Shown here: piece after piece, positions 55,601 to 64,000 of the stretch
How the letters are laid out: every line of letters begins with the position of its first letter
Position numbering within the stretch: the stretch's first letter is position 1
Assembly: GCA_037893225.1 (NCBI GenBank)
Contig: JAZGUH010000185.1
Span: 1,116,001-1,180,000 of the forward strand
Length of the DNA stretch: 64,000 nucleotides
Direction: 5' to 3'
DNA from: Hippasteria phrygiana
Taxonomy: Eukaryota; Echinodermata; Asteroidea; Valvatida; Goniasteridae
Position numbers and translations under genes: made by a program
The notes under the pieces: generated by a model
Told to the model about the DNA's origin: nothing
Database searches by the model: none
The model's input: the letters and a program-made list of their open reading frames with translations, nothing else

Positions 55601-58600
55601 GCGCCCTGACACGGAGAGTACATGCAGACCTCAGGCTGAAGAACCTGTGGAACAAGACCAGGTAAAAACTTACAGAGAGAATCAACCAAAATCACAACTA
55701 CAAAAGCGTCATTCATTCCATGAAGTTGGGACACAAAGTGTGGCATTTTGCTACATGTCCAGTTACATGCCATCCATCGACTAAATTATTTGAATATTTA
55801 TTCCTGATGTTCGTCTTGGATGTTGGACAGATTTGGGCAAGTTTTGTAACCATCTGAACATTAGTTTCATGCAAAATTTCACAAAAAATTTAAGACTCGG
55901 CTATAACTGGGACACCGTGCCTCTTTTCCATCTTTTTGTCGTGTTGCAAGATTTATTGTACAAACCAAAGGCAAAAATTACAAGGGATATGTTGAAAAAT
56001 GTTTTGACGTAGCAAATGTCACAGTAGGGCACAACATGTTCAATCTTTTATAGCTTCCGTTTCCCTTGTATTTCAGGTAAGAGTAACATAGCAAAACTGT
56101 GCAGTGATATGTACTTAATTTGCCTCACAACAGGTTCTGGATGTAACGGTGAATTTTCTTTGTTCACTTTGAAAAAATCATTGCAATTACCTGGTCAGTT
56201 TCCATTGTGGTCTGTTTACAGATATTATTAGATAAAAAGTCATATCCTCATTGAGTGATCCCCACAATGTCGCTTCCCAGGTTGTATCGTAAAGTTGGGG
56301 CGTGATCTCTGGATATATACGGCATTTTGGGTTTATAACTTATGACTAGCGCCCACATGAACAAAGATACTGAAAATTTGGGAGACCGCCAACATAGCTC
56401 GGTTGGTCGAGCACTGGAACGGTATTCGAGAGGTCGCAGGTTCCAATCCCGCTCATTTCTTTGTTCACTTTGACAAAAAAAACCTCTCGGCAACTTTTCC
56501 CCCTATTATGTGGGGAATCTATATCTTGGACGTCAGCAGTATAAACGAGCAAAATGCGTAGGAGAACGGGACTCCTTGGACTACGGCATACCTGACTAAT
56601 TCGGTGTTCCCACCCCATTCTCTGCAGTCCAGCGGCAGCTAAGATCAAGCATGCGTAGTTATTACTACTATCGTCCAGTTTCCGTAATCTGGTATTTAGG
56701 TTACCACGCTGTGATGTCAAGTTAAAGGATCATGCAATCAAATATCAAGCTTGACCTATTTTCATACATACAGTCGAACCCTGATAATAAGAGCACTGTT
56801 AATACAACGTCCTGCTTATAACAAGGAAAAAAAATAGGTCCCGAGTCTTTGTTTTTCTTTGTTTTCCATTACTGATAATACAAGGTACCTGTTATAACAA
56901 GGTAAATTGTAAAGTCCCAAGGACCTTGTTATAAAGGTGTTCGACTGTACTATGGAGGAATTAGGAAGGAGTTCCATAGTATGTTGTTTGTTTGTTTTTG
57001 TTTTTTTGTGTTTTTAACCCCTAACCTTCCTAAATCCTCATAATATCGAAATCCTCTTTGCCAAATGGAGGAATTTGGGGGATTGGAGGGTCTTCGGAAG
57101 TTGAAGCATCGGAGGATTTTGCAAGCTTGAGGGCATCAGAGGATTTTTGCCTCTGGAGGAAAATGGAGGATCCAGGTCATCAGGCCCAATCTGATGCTGG
57201 TTGATTTCGGAGGATTGAGGTTACTGGGGTGTTTACAAAAACCCCTTGAGGGTTTTGGAGGATTCATGCAATGGTCCCTATCAGAGGATTTTTGGAGGAT
57301 TCGGGTTTATGTACATGCAGCTTGAACACTTTGAAATCAGAGGATGTTGGAGGATTCAGGTTACTTGGAGGAAAAATGATGTAGGGAGTTTAGGGTTAAT
57401 TGAAGTCACCCAATACAAGGCTAAAAGCCACTCTTGGTAAAGGTTTACAATCAGAGCTCGTATAGTTGGCGACATTTTGAATTGCCAACCCTACCACCCT
57501 TACGGTTTTCCTGGGCCCATTCTTGGCATATTAGCCCCCCCCCCCCCCTATCAGTAACAGCCAGACACAAGGGGTTAAAGATTGTGCCATTGCGTTATTG
57601 CACAGTGGTGGACTTTTGAGGATTTAGGAAGGTTTGAGGCAAACATTTGGTTAGGGTAAAAATTAAATCTGCTCTTTCGGATGACAGACTTTAAAGAGCA
57701 ACTCCAACGATTCCCAACTTTTTTTAGGTTTTGATTTAATTAAGAAGAGCTATGTCAGATAAAACAGATACTTGTCAACATCCCTATCTTTGTCGCAGGT
57801 TTTTATGTAAAAAAAATGCAATTTTGTTGCCTTTTTTTTTCGCGAGTCTATCCCAGTTTCATGAAAAGGAGCGAGATGTCAAAGCTCATTTACATCTAAT
57901 GAATATTCATTTCTGACGTATTACCGGTGAGCATGCAACAACGCGACACATACACATGCACGCAATATCGCGTACGGCTTTCTCCGGTACTACATCATGG
58001 TTTTTTTTTCATTTCTCAACAGCGCCACCAGTGGCCAATTTGTGGAAATTTTTCATAAACTTGAAAGAAAATGGTAATAATTTCTCACAAAATAACACCA
58101 AATTGAGATGCAAAACAAACAATTCAGTGTTCTCCACGGCCTAAAATTTAAGCAGGGCGGCAGACACAATGCGAGCGCGGAGCGCGAATCCCTTACGGCG
58201 TGGTGTCCAGGGCCCGCTTAAGGGCCCCGGGAAATTTTTGATTCTAGATGCTCTGTGGTGCAATCTGAGGCATTTCCTGGCCCCTTTCTTCTGACTCTTT
58301 GAATCAAATTTGCTCGTATTTACAAATTGAAATGAAGGCAAGATTTTTAGGGGGTTATTTTAAGCCGGCCGGCCGGTGAGCTAAACATGCACGTGGGCAC
58401 AGCGCGTGTGGATAAGGTATTTTCCGAGAGAAAAAGACGCCCTCAAGTGTTACGGAACATTGTAATTTAGGTAAACTGGTTCTCAACGCGACAAAGTGAA
58501 AATGATATTATCAGGGAGATTGGAACCAGTCCAGAATAATATTACGTGTATAGTTTTATGATGTGAATGCATAATATGTTGCGTACGTTGCGTCCAGATC

Positions 58601-61600
58601 TGTTCGATTACTATACTATAAACGCTACTGCAATACTGCTGAATGTTAATGCTGGCAAACTCTTCATGTTCGTTCCACAGAGTGCGGTTTAAAACTTCTT
58701 CGTACTTAGATAAACTGTGAAGACGGTGGAGAATGGGGGAAAATCCAACAACAACAAAATAGCAGGGCGGTGAACATTTTAGCGGGGCGGTAAAACTTTA
58801 GCAGGGCGGCATACAATTTTGGCAGGGCGGCTCGCCCTGCTAAAACCCCTCGTGGAGAACACTGAACATGATTTTGTACTGAATACGTAATGTATTATAT
58901 ATTAAACACAATAACATTTTATTCTAACACTTTTCAACCGTTGGAGTTGCTCTTTAACCCTAACCCTCCAGGGTATTTTGGCTAGAAATCCTGCCAGACG
59001 CATCAGATTGCATACTTTGTCACATTGACTTGTGTGCAGAGTGCAGCAAGATCAAGCTGTCACCACAGATGCACTGTGCTGCGTCTGGCAGGGTTAGGGT
59101 TTTGTAGAATGTTCAAACTTTCCAAGTCCTGTGTTACACACTATTAGAAGAGGCTACATACACATTAATCTCGCAAGCTCTTGTAAAGGATACAACATCT
59201 TTAAACTCTAGATGTGGGAACTTTCTTTTGAGTTGAGCTACACGCCGCACAGAACTTGTGCCCACAACACTATCAAAAGAGGAACATTCAGTGAAACAAA
59301 ATCATGCAGTTAGTTTTATATATACAACATTAACTTTTGCTGTCATTTTCAGAAATGAATGGATATTGGGGGTTACTATTTCCTAGCACATACTGTACAT
59401 GTAACACTGACCTGTTTCAAGCTTTGTGTGCATAGATGCTGGGAAAACAAAGAGAACAAAAGCTGTTTTCGTAGTCTGGTTCCCTGATCCTACTTCAGAC
59501 AAAACAAAGCAATTTACCAGCTCAGGGAACAGTTTTTTCCCCAACGATGGTCAGCCGACCATCGCTGGAAATTGATACAAAAATTCCAGTTTTTAAAAAA
59601 ATGACAGCACACCAGATTTCACAGGATGTTTGACACTATTAAATGTAGTCAAGTAAGGGTTTTCATAATAATTCAGCAGTTTTGTTTTTTTATGTTTGCA
59701 AATGCTGTATTTAATAAGGATAACTGGCAGATAAAACAACATTTCTTGTACGACCTCCGTAAAAATGCTTCTTTAAGCCAACAGTAAAGTATATAAATAT
59801 AATTTGTTTTTACTGTAAATTTGTGAACAAAAGATAATTTAATTTAAGCTCACATGAAGTATACACATAAGTACATAAAAATATTGGGTTATTTTTTAAC
59901 AGTTACAGGGGTGAGATTGGCCAAAAATGAAAAATGCACGAATTCCACAAAAAATTACAAAAAATCCACGAAGCCCCAGATCAACCATGGAGGAAGAAAA
60001 CACTGTATTTTCTTCCTCCATGGATCAACACAGTTTGTATTTGCCTAAAGGCACCCCCCTTAAAATATCCGTTTCTATTCGTCTATATCCACTTTTACAG
60101 GTAAAAACACCTTCAGGACAACACCTCAGGAATTCCAGATTGCAAAAGAGATTCTTTAAAAATTCTGAAATCCCGAAAAAAAATTCCTGAAATCAGGAAA
60201 AATCCTGACAAATCTCACCAAATCTCTGATGAGCCAAATTTTAAAATTGAAACTAAAGTGTAACCCCATATTTTACAGAGTGTAACATCACTCAACCCTT
60301 AAGTTACCTGCCGGGCAAAAGGCTTTCCAACGATCTCCCAGCATGCCTTGGGCTCAGTACCAATGCATCATGGGGATCATCTCGTCTAGAGAATGAAAAA
60401 AATTGTACGTTTCTGAAAAGAAATCTTGTAAATGCTCATCGCAAAAGCGGTGACTTGTTTAGAGACGAATTAGTGTGTGAACTTGTCACTGCATGACAAA
60501 AGGGAGATTATATTAATAAAAAAAAACATGTTTAGGTTCCTGGGGTGGATTGCAATACTACAGGTTTAGCCAGTCCGTTATTAGCCGGCTATCGCTCTTC
60601 GACGGTCTTGGATAAGATGCTAATTGCAATAAGCTGGTCTTCTCTAAGCCCACAGGGAAGTAATGATTTACGAACAAACGCTCCATGGTTACCACGATAC
60701 GGCACACGGTGGCGCGCTTTGCAAAACATAAATATGTCAATCACAAGATTGATCGTCGAGGAAATCTGTATAGGGGCCTACGATACAACTCTGTGTCATC
60801 ATATTTATCTAAAGGGTCCAATCTATCCCAAAAAATCCTCTCGAGGCAGTGCTCTTCTATGTAAATCATTAATAATTATCAACTGAAAAGCCATTCCTGG
60901 AAGCGATTCGAGAGTACTATATTTTTTCAATATCAATCAGGCTTACACAGAAGAAAATTATGCTCAGCAAAACTTACAGACCGCCTTAAGCAAGCCCTAC
61001 CCAGGCTAACTACTTTAAGACTATCTAAACACTTCGACCGTGTCATTGCAATGGTCTTACTTACAGACCGTCTGACAGCCAGAGCTTTAAGACCAGCTAT
61101 CGCACATAGACAGCTTTACGACCGCTTATTGCAATCCGCCCCTGGTATTAATGAGAAAGGAGTCAACAGTTCTTATTTTTCAAGAAGGCTTTGACCGCGT
61201 TCCCACTCGAATTGGGAAAAGGTGGATCAAGATCCGGCATTTTGGTGTGACCGTTGTCTAACCGCAACGAAACCGCAAGTCGCGTTCCCACTTATGCTTG
61301 ATCCACCTTTTCGAACGGAAGTGTCGAGTCCGAAAGGTCACTGAGTTCGGTATTACGCATGCGCTTGCTTGCTGAGCGCGCACTGTGTGGCTGCGTTGCA
61401 TGCTGGGACGGGTCAAATACATGTGCGATGTTTTGATGTTCGAAGTTTCAACATGGAAGAAGAAATCCAAATGCTTCTCGGTCTGATTTTGCCCATGGAT
61501 GCGGAGAGCAGTCCAAACTTTATCGTAATATTATAAGTACTGGCTCGAATCGGATCGTAAAATGTATTTTCTTCAAACTTTGCTACGGTTGTTGTTGTTC

Positions 61601-62638
61601 TATGACACGCTGCAGGCTATACACTAACACGGAATTATTTGTGGATGGAAAAATAAGTAAAATTACACGAATGAAAAAGGTTTAGAAGCGGACGACTTTC
61701 CAGTACGGAACGAAAGGAATACACATGTACGCTGAATGGATGCATGCACGCTTGCATCGTGCACGCGCGCGTGGTAACACATTTTGTATACAGCCCGTAG
61801 TTCAGTAGTTGTTTATGGTGCATGTCGTGCACGTGGGAAATTTTCACATGAGCTACACGCCTAAACGTATTTCTTCGTTCATCAGACCGCAAACTTTTCG
61901 CGCCACTCGTGCACCAGCCGGATGTTGACAGGTCAAATTGCCGGATCAGATCCACCTTTTGCGTTCCCACTTGATCGTGATCCACCAATTGCAGGATCTG
62001 ATCCACCAATTGGGGGGATCTGTATCCTGGTCTGAAGGTGGATCAAGAAAGGTGGATCAGATCCTGATCCACCTTATAACGGTTAGCGTTCCCACTACAC
62101 ACAATTGCAGGATCTGATCCACCAATTGGGGGATCTGATCCGGCAATTTGGCAAAAGGTGGATCAGATCCCCCAATTGGTGGATCTAGTGGGAACGGGGT
62201 CCTAGTCTCTGAGTGACTGACTACCCTGGTTTTTTTTAATCAAAATTGACTGTCTGCCAGTCTGTCTGCTATAATTATATTGCAAATAAACAAACTTTCC
62301 TCTTTTTAACACATTTTTTTCCAATATAAAAATTTGTCTACAGGTTTCTTCAGGCTTTCGAGCTACAGTGCAATATGCACTTTTTGAGGAATCCTTGGTT
62401 TCATTACCAGAAAGAATTAAAATAAATAAATAAGATAAATAAATGCGGCCTTACTTGCAGACAGTGGCAATCGCCATACCGTCCGGCAACACCGATGGCA
62501 GGTCCTTCAAGGAATGGACGATCATGTCAACCTTGTCGTCGGCTAGCGCCCACTCCAGTTCCTTGGTGAAGAGGCTGGATATGCCGATACTGGACAGGGG
62601 CTTGTCTTGGATAGTGTCGCCTATCGTTTCCATGGTGA
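52420..62638 (-). CDS. HMBS: Hydroxymethylbilane synthase (porphobilinogen deaminase), C-terminal seven coding exons
   Basis: Exons 62638-62455, 60385-60308, 59269-59194, 56708-56592, 55644-55432, 54605-54510 and 52611-52420 join in frame with GT-AG introns, giving about 317 residues to a TGA at 52422-52420. The enzyme polymerises four porphobilinogens into hydroxymethylbilane in cytosolic haem synthesis (EC 2.5.1.61). Family hallmarks are present: the catalytic Asp in VHSLKDLP, substrate-binding arginines in GTSSVRR and RGNLNTR, and the dipyrromethane-cofactor cysteine in [12 protein letters not shown] segment ([11 protein letters not shown]) matches the vertebrate enzyme's C-terminal domain. 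The N-terminal GTRKSQLA-type exons were not found up to 64000 and should lie beyond. It converges on KIRREL. Confidence 0.95.
52984..53142. mobile_element. TTAA-flanked MITE, TIR CCCTTTCAGCC
   Basis: TTAACCCTTTCAGCC at left and GGCTGAAAGGGTTAA at right are exact inverses. The phrase TTCAGCCCCAATGGCGA occurs twice inside. Confidence 0.85.
53218..53525. mobile_element. MITE, family P2, with an internal insert
   Basis: Left TTAA at 53218-53221, followed by P2 words ('ttattgatggggtgctggtatgcc', 'ggctgtgcagccaagcg'). About 120 bp of unrelated sequence (53307-53430) splits it before 'atggattgagtatgcgcagg' and 'caaccggccaggtggtc'. The right TTAA has decayed. Confidence 0.65.
53545..54212. repeat. 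Large fold-back element with GCCTTGATCAAGGCT in both arms
   Basis: AGCCTTGATCAAGGCTGTCA then AGCTTGTTCCC at left is mirrored by GGGAACAAAGCTTGACAGCC then TTGATCAAGGCT at right. Further in, 'cgtacacgtacgt' and 'ttgacccaac' words mirror too. Arms are about 200 bp; the middle includes CpG-rich sequence. Related short arms occur at 37220-37345 and 57400-57520. Confidence 0.75.
54510..54605 (-). CDS. HMBS: HMBS exon f
   Basis: A 96-nt exon, phase 0 to 0. It encodes [20 protein letters not shown] then [12 protein letters not shown], matching the vertebrate L-T-x-x-x-x-SLDGS segment of domain 3. Confidence 0.94.
54645..54860 (+). repeat. Dispersed repeat ('GGGGTGAGATTGGCC'), copy 1
   Basis: It matches 59905-60230 in order: GGGGTGAGATTGGCC, 'gtttgtatttgcctaraggcacccc' and 'cctcaggaattcca'. 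It lies in HMBS intron f-g. Confidence 0.72.
54995..55395. mobile_element. SINE B interrupted by a hAT-type MITE
   Basis: 54995-55179 follows SINE B order (GCACTGTATGCTCAGTGCTT, 'gttgggactcgaacccacgac', 'ggtcttaaccac'). It stops in the tRNA head where a MITE of the 38964 family begins (CAGTTGTAGTCGAGTCCCTG at 55180) and runs to about 55395, its right end missing. Confidence 0.72.
55432..55644 (-). CDS. HMBS: HMBS exon e: cofactor cysteine
   Basis: A 213-nt exon, phase 0 to 0. It encodes [38 protein letters not shown] and [19 protein letters not shown]. The Cys in GGCS carries the dipyrromethane cofactor. GC-rich. Confidence 0.97.
56158..56475 (+). mobile_element. tRNA-derived SINE, family A, near full length
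   Basis: It shares with 2925-3260 the words GATCCCCACAATGTCGCTTC, 'gcccac..gaacaaagatactga' and 'gggagaccgccaacata', then a tRNA-like region with a decayed box A ('tagctcggttggtcgagc'). It is bounded by TTTGTTCACTTTGA at both ends. It lies in HMBS intron d-e. Confidence 0.78.
56592..56708 (-). CDS. HMBS: HMBS exon d
   Basis: Phase 0 to 0. It encodes [20 protein letters not shown] then [26 protein letters not shown] is invariant in the family. Confidence 0.97.
56769..56949. mobile_element. pogo/Tigger-like MITE (copy 2)
   Basis: It starts TACAGTCGAACCCTGATAAT and ends AAGGTGTTCGACTGTA. Inverse of 47794-47965, with the same internal 'ttgttataa' words. Confidence 0.8.
57040..57400 (+). repeat. 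GGAGGATT-rich array, copy 2
   Basis: Degenerate 'gaggattttggaggattcagg' units like 33600-33960, followed by 'cacccaatacaaggctaaaagcc' arms. Confidence 0.7.
58140..58870. repeat. Inverted-repeat element with 'agcagggcgg' clusters
   Basis: 'ttctccacggcctaaaatttaagcagggcggc' at 58130 is mirrored by GCCGCCCTGCTAAAACCCCT and 'cgtggagaacactg' at about 58828-58866 ('gttctccacg'/'cgtggagaac'). 'gcagggcgg' recurs at 58763, 58782, 58801 and 58822. Non-coding. Confidence 0.6.
58954..59103. mobile_element. MITE with telomere-like ends (copy 2)
   Basis: It begins TTAACCCTAACCCTCCAGGG and ends GGCAGGGTTAGGGTTTTG. Its body is inverted relative to the 63527-63676 copy. Confidence 0.8.
59194..59269 (-). CDS. 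HMBS: HMBS exon c: substrate-binding arginines
   Basis: A 76-nt exon, phase 2 to 0 (acceptor TTGATAG, donor GTATCC). It reads [20 protein letters not shown] then LEFKDV, matching the GTSSLRR motif whose arginines bind the substrate. Confidence 0.94.
59345..59715 (+). repeat. Dispersed ~370-bp repeat ('AGATGCTGGGAAAACA'), copy 3
   Basis: Same orientation and word order as 26690-27060 and 51405-51790. It holds the hairpin CCAACGATGG...CCATCGCTGG. Confidence 0.75.
59905..60230 (+). repeat. Dispersed repeat ('GGGGTGAGATTGGCC'), copy 2
   Basis: It matches 54645-54860 but contains an added hairpin CCATGGAGGAAG...CTTCCTCCATGG (59987-60022). Confidence 0.72.
60308..60385 (-). CDS. HMBS: HMBS exon b
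   Basis: A 78-nt exon, phase 2 to 2 (acceptor CTCTAG, donor GTAACT). Joined to exon a it reads [20 protein letters not shown] then LESLLPG, matching the KRE-x-PHDAV segment of the family. It is too short to stand out as an open frame; it was found by reading the intron. Confidence 0.93.
60542..61142. mobile_element. Non-autonomous transposon, TIR GGGNGGATTGCAATA
   Basis: Left GGGGTGGATTGCAATA mirrors right TATTGCAATCCGCCCC. Subterminal 'cttacagaccg'/'cggtctt' words repeat inside. No coding region recognised. Confidence 0.75.
61193..62201. mobile_element. Non-autonomous transposon, TIR GACC(C/G)CGTTCCCACT, ~1.0 kb
   Basis: Left GACCGCGTTCCCACT mirrors right AGTGGGAACGGGGTC. Many subterminal 'ggatctgatccaccaattg' words occur in both orientations at 61940-62190. 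A short frame ([19 protein letters not shown]) at about 61453 may be a relic of a transposon protein. Superfamily unresolved. Confidence 0.75.
62455..62638 (-). CDS. HMBS: HMBS exon a (first in window): active-site segment
   Basis: It encodes [20 protein letters not shown], then [11 protein letters not shown] and [20 protein letters not shown]. The catalytic Asp is in SLKDLP. It enters in phase 1 after TTTGCAG and leaves in phase 2 at GTAAGG. Confidence 0.96.
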
Positions 62639-63023
62639 CTGCAAACCAATAGAAACAAAAATATCCTCATCGTAAATGCTATGTCATTCCAAAACAAACC
62701 GCACCCACTCAAGACAGACTGACTCCACCCATCTGAGGGAGGTTCATTTTACGATGTCGCCGTGGCACGTTACAACAGTCAATATTTCTTTTACAACACC
62801 TCATTCATGGGTTCAAACGATATCAAACGATATGCACGCTCAATCGAGCACTTACGTAATGGTCATTGTTGCCTACGGTGCTTTTCGCTATATAACGGCA
62901 CAATTTGCACAATGTTATTCTTCTCGGTTGAGCATTCGAACCTCGCTTACCCACCCACCCCCACCTAGGGCACAGAGCCAGGGAGTGCACCCCTGATCGG
63001 TATACTAGGATGCACCGACGTTT

Positions 63024-63224
63024 CCTCTTTAACCCTCAAAGCACACCCGTGTTTTATGTGAACAATTACTGGGTTTTTGCAGAACAATAAACCTCCGTCC
63101 ACAAAAAAATATACATGTGTACTCAGTACACATGTATATTTTGTTGTGGACGGAGGTTTATTGTTCTGCAAAAACCCAGTAATTGTTCACATAAAACACG
63201 GGTGTGCTTTGAGGGTTAAAGAGG
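63024..63224. repeat. 201-bp near-perfect palindrome
   Basis: The left arm 63024-63123 and right arm 63125-63224 are exact inverses around a single central C (63124), with one mismatch (63106 against 63142). TTAA occurs symmetrically at 63029-63032 and 63216-63219. It would form a 100-bp hairpin arm. Confidence 0.95.
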
Positions 63225-63239
63225 ACTACTGTCAAAAAA

Positions 63240-63415
63240 AATGTGGAATTTGACACTACTAAGTGCCGTACCTTTTCTATTAAAATAGCATCAGAGTCGT
63301 ATCTGTACTTGCATATTTTGTTCTCGAATATTCGAACCGGCAAAAAGTATTCGAATATTCGGTTGACGATTGAATATAAGAATATTCAGTATATTCGGGA
63401 AAGCCTTATAGTGAT
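63240..63415 (-). repeat. Dispersed repeat with GAATATTCG words (inverse of 26505-26690)
   Basis: It shares 'tttgacactactaagtgccg', 'ttctattaaaatagcatcag' and CGAATATTCGGTTGACGAT with the 26.5-kb copy, in opposite orientation. Confidence 0.75.
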
Positions 63416-63526
63416 GCAATAGAGAAAAATATTTATGGACGAGTAAGCATTAAGCATATGCTGATGGTCAAGCACAACTTTTTTGCTACATGTATATTTA
63501 GTACATTTTTTCTGCTATTTAAACTG

Positions 63527-63676
63527 TTAACCCTAACCCTGCCAGACGCAGCACAGTGCATCTGTGGTGACAGCTTGACCTTGCTGCACTCTGCACACAA
63601 GTCAATGTGACAAAGTATGCAATCTGATGCGTCTGGCAGGGTTTCTAGCCAAAATACCCTGGAGGGTTAGGGTTAA
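63527..63676. mobile_element. MITE with telomere-like ends (copy 3, intact)
   Basis: TTAA at both ends (63527-63530, 63673-63676). Termini TTAACCCTAACCCTGCCAGA and 'ggagggttagggttaa' mirror. The inner GACGCAG/GATGCGTCTGGCAGGG words repeat in inverse. Confidence 0.85.
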
Positions 63677-64000
63677 AAAAGAAAAGGTTTTTTTGTGGCC
63701 TCCGAGCGCCAGCAGAAATGCTGGACATATACCGTTCGCCATGCCTTCAGGTAAACACGAACCCGCTGGGACGAAGTTCCCTCAAGTTTACTTCGCACAT
63801 AATGCAGTCATCTGGGAAGTGTTTTCAAATAGCTTTCTAATTCTGGCAAACTCGATTGTACTTATCCGATAAGTGCACAGCTTTTTGTGAGAAAATTTTA
63901 ATACACAGATTTATATGAAATCTGAGAATTATGTGGAATGTATGGGGCCAGTGTGTATAGAAAGAAAATGAGGGAGTTTTCGCTGCTCGACCATTCCAAA

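Larger units (their letters stand above)
62639..64000 (-). other. HMBS 5' flanking intron (partial)
   Basis: No upstream HMBS exon was recognised here. It holds the palindrome at 63024-63224 and the repeats at 63240-63415 and 63527-63676. An open plus-strand stretch at 63740-63870 resembles nothing I can name. Confidence 0.6.

Noticed and set aside
63627..63872. Possible upstream HMBS exon or small gene on the plus strand
   Set aside because: Wrong strand for HMBS, no GTRKSQLA-type motif, and it partly overlaps a MITE.

Overview
The window is animal nuclear DNA: long introns, GT-AG exons, tRNA-derived SINEs and very many short DNA-transposon remnants. Protein similarity, repeat style and a marked excess of TACATGTA/TGTACA words suggest a marine invertebrate deuterostome. 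An echinoderm such as a sea star is my best guess, but the species cannot be fixed from this window.

Three genes can be reconstructed exon by exon. (1) On the minus strand, from 12423 down to the left edge, are the first six coding exons of a nephrin (NPHS1-type) cell-adhesion gene: signal peptide, Ig1, Ig2 and Ig3. The rest lies beyond position 1. (2) On the plus strand, 16580-43389, is a complete 12-coding-exon KIRREL/NEPH gene (766 residues): signal peptide, five Ig domains, one membrane span, and a tyrosine/aspartate-rich tail ending in a PDZ-type Thr-Asn-Val. (3) On the minus strand, 62638 down to 52420, are the last seven coding exons of hydroxymethylbilane synthase (porphobilinogen deaminase, HMBS), the third enzyme of haem synthesis. 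Its 5' exons lie beyond 64000.

Layout: nephrin (minus) and KIRREL (plus) stand head to head with 4156 bp between their start codons. KIRREL and HMBS converge across about 9 kb (43390-52419) that holds only repeats. Nephrin and NEPH/KIRREL proteins bind each other across cell contacts (vertebrate slit diaphragm, insect nephrocyte and myoblast contacts). In mammals NPHS1 and KIRREL2 are also head to head. A divergent receptor-ligand pair in an invertebrate genome therefore points to an ancient, possibly co-regulated locus; this is the main biological finding.

The rest is a dense mobile-element landscape: a THAP-encoding TTAA-flanked (Kolobok-like) element, several further TTAA-flanked families, hAT-type MITEs with perfect 8-bp target duplications, pogo-like MITEs, two SINE families (one also in a folded-back form), a 201-bp near-perfect palindrome, two minisatellites, nested insertions, and a LINE reverse-transcriptase scrap. 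No rRNA, functional tRNA or CRISPR array was seen.
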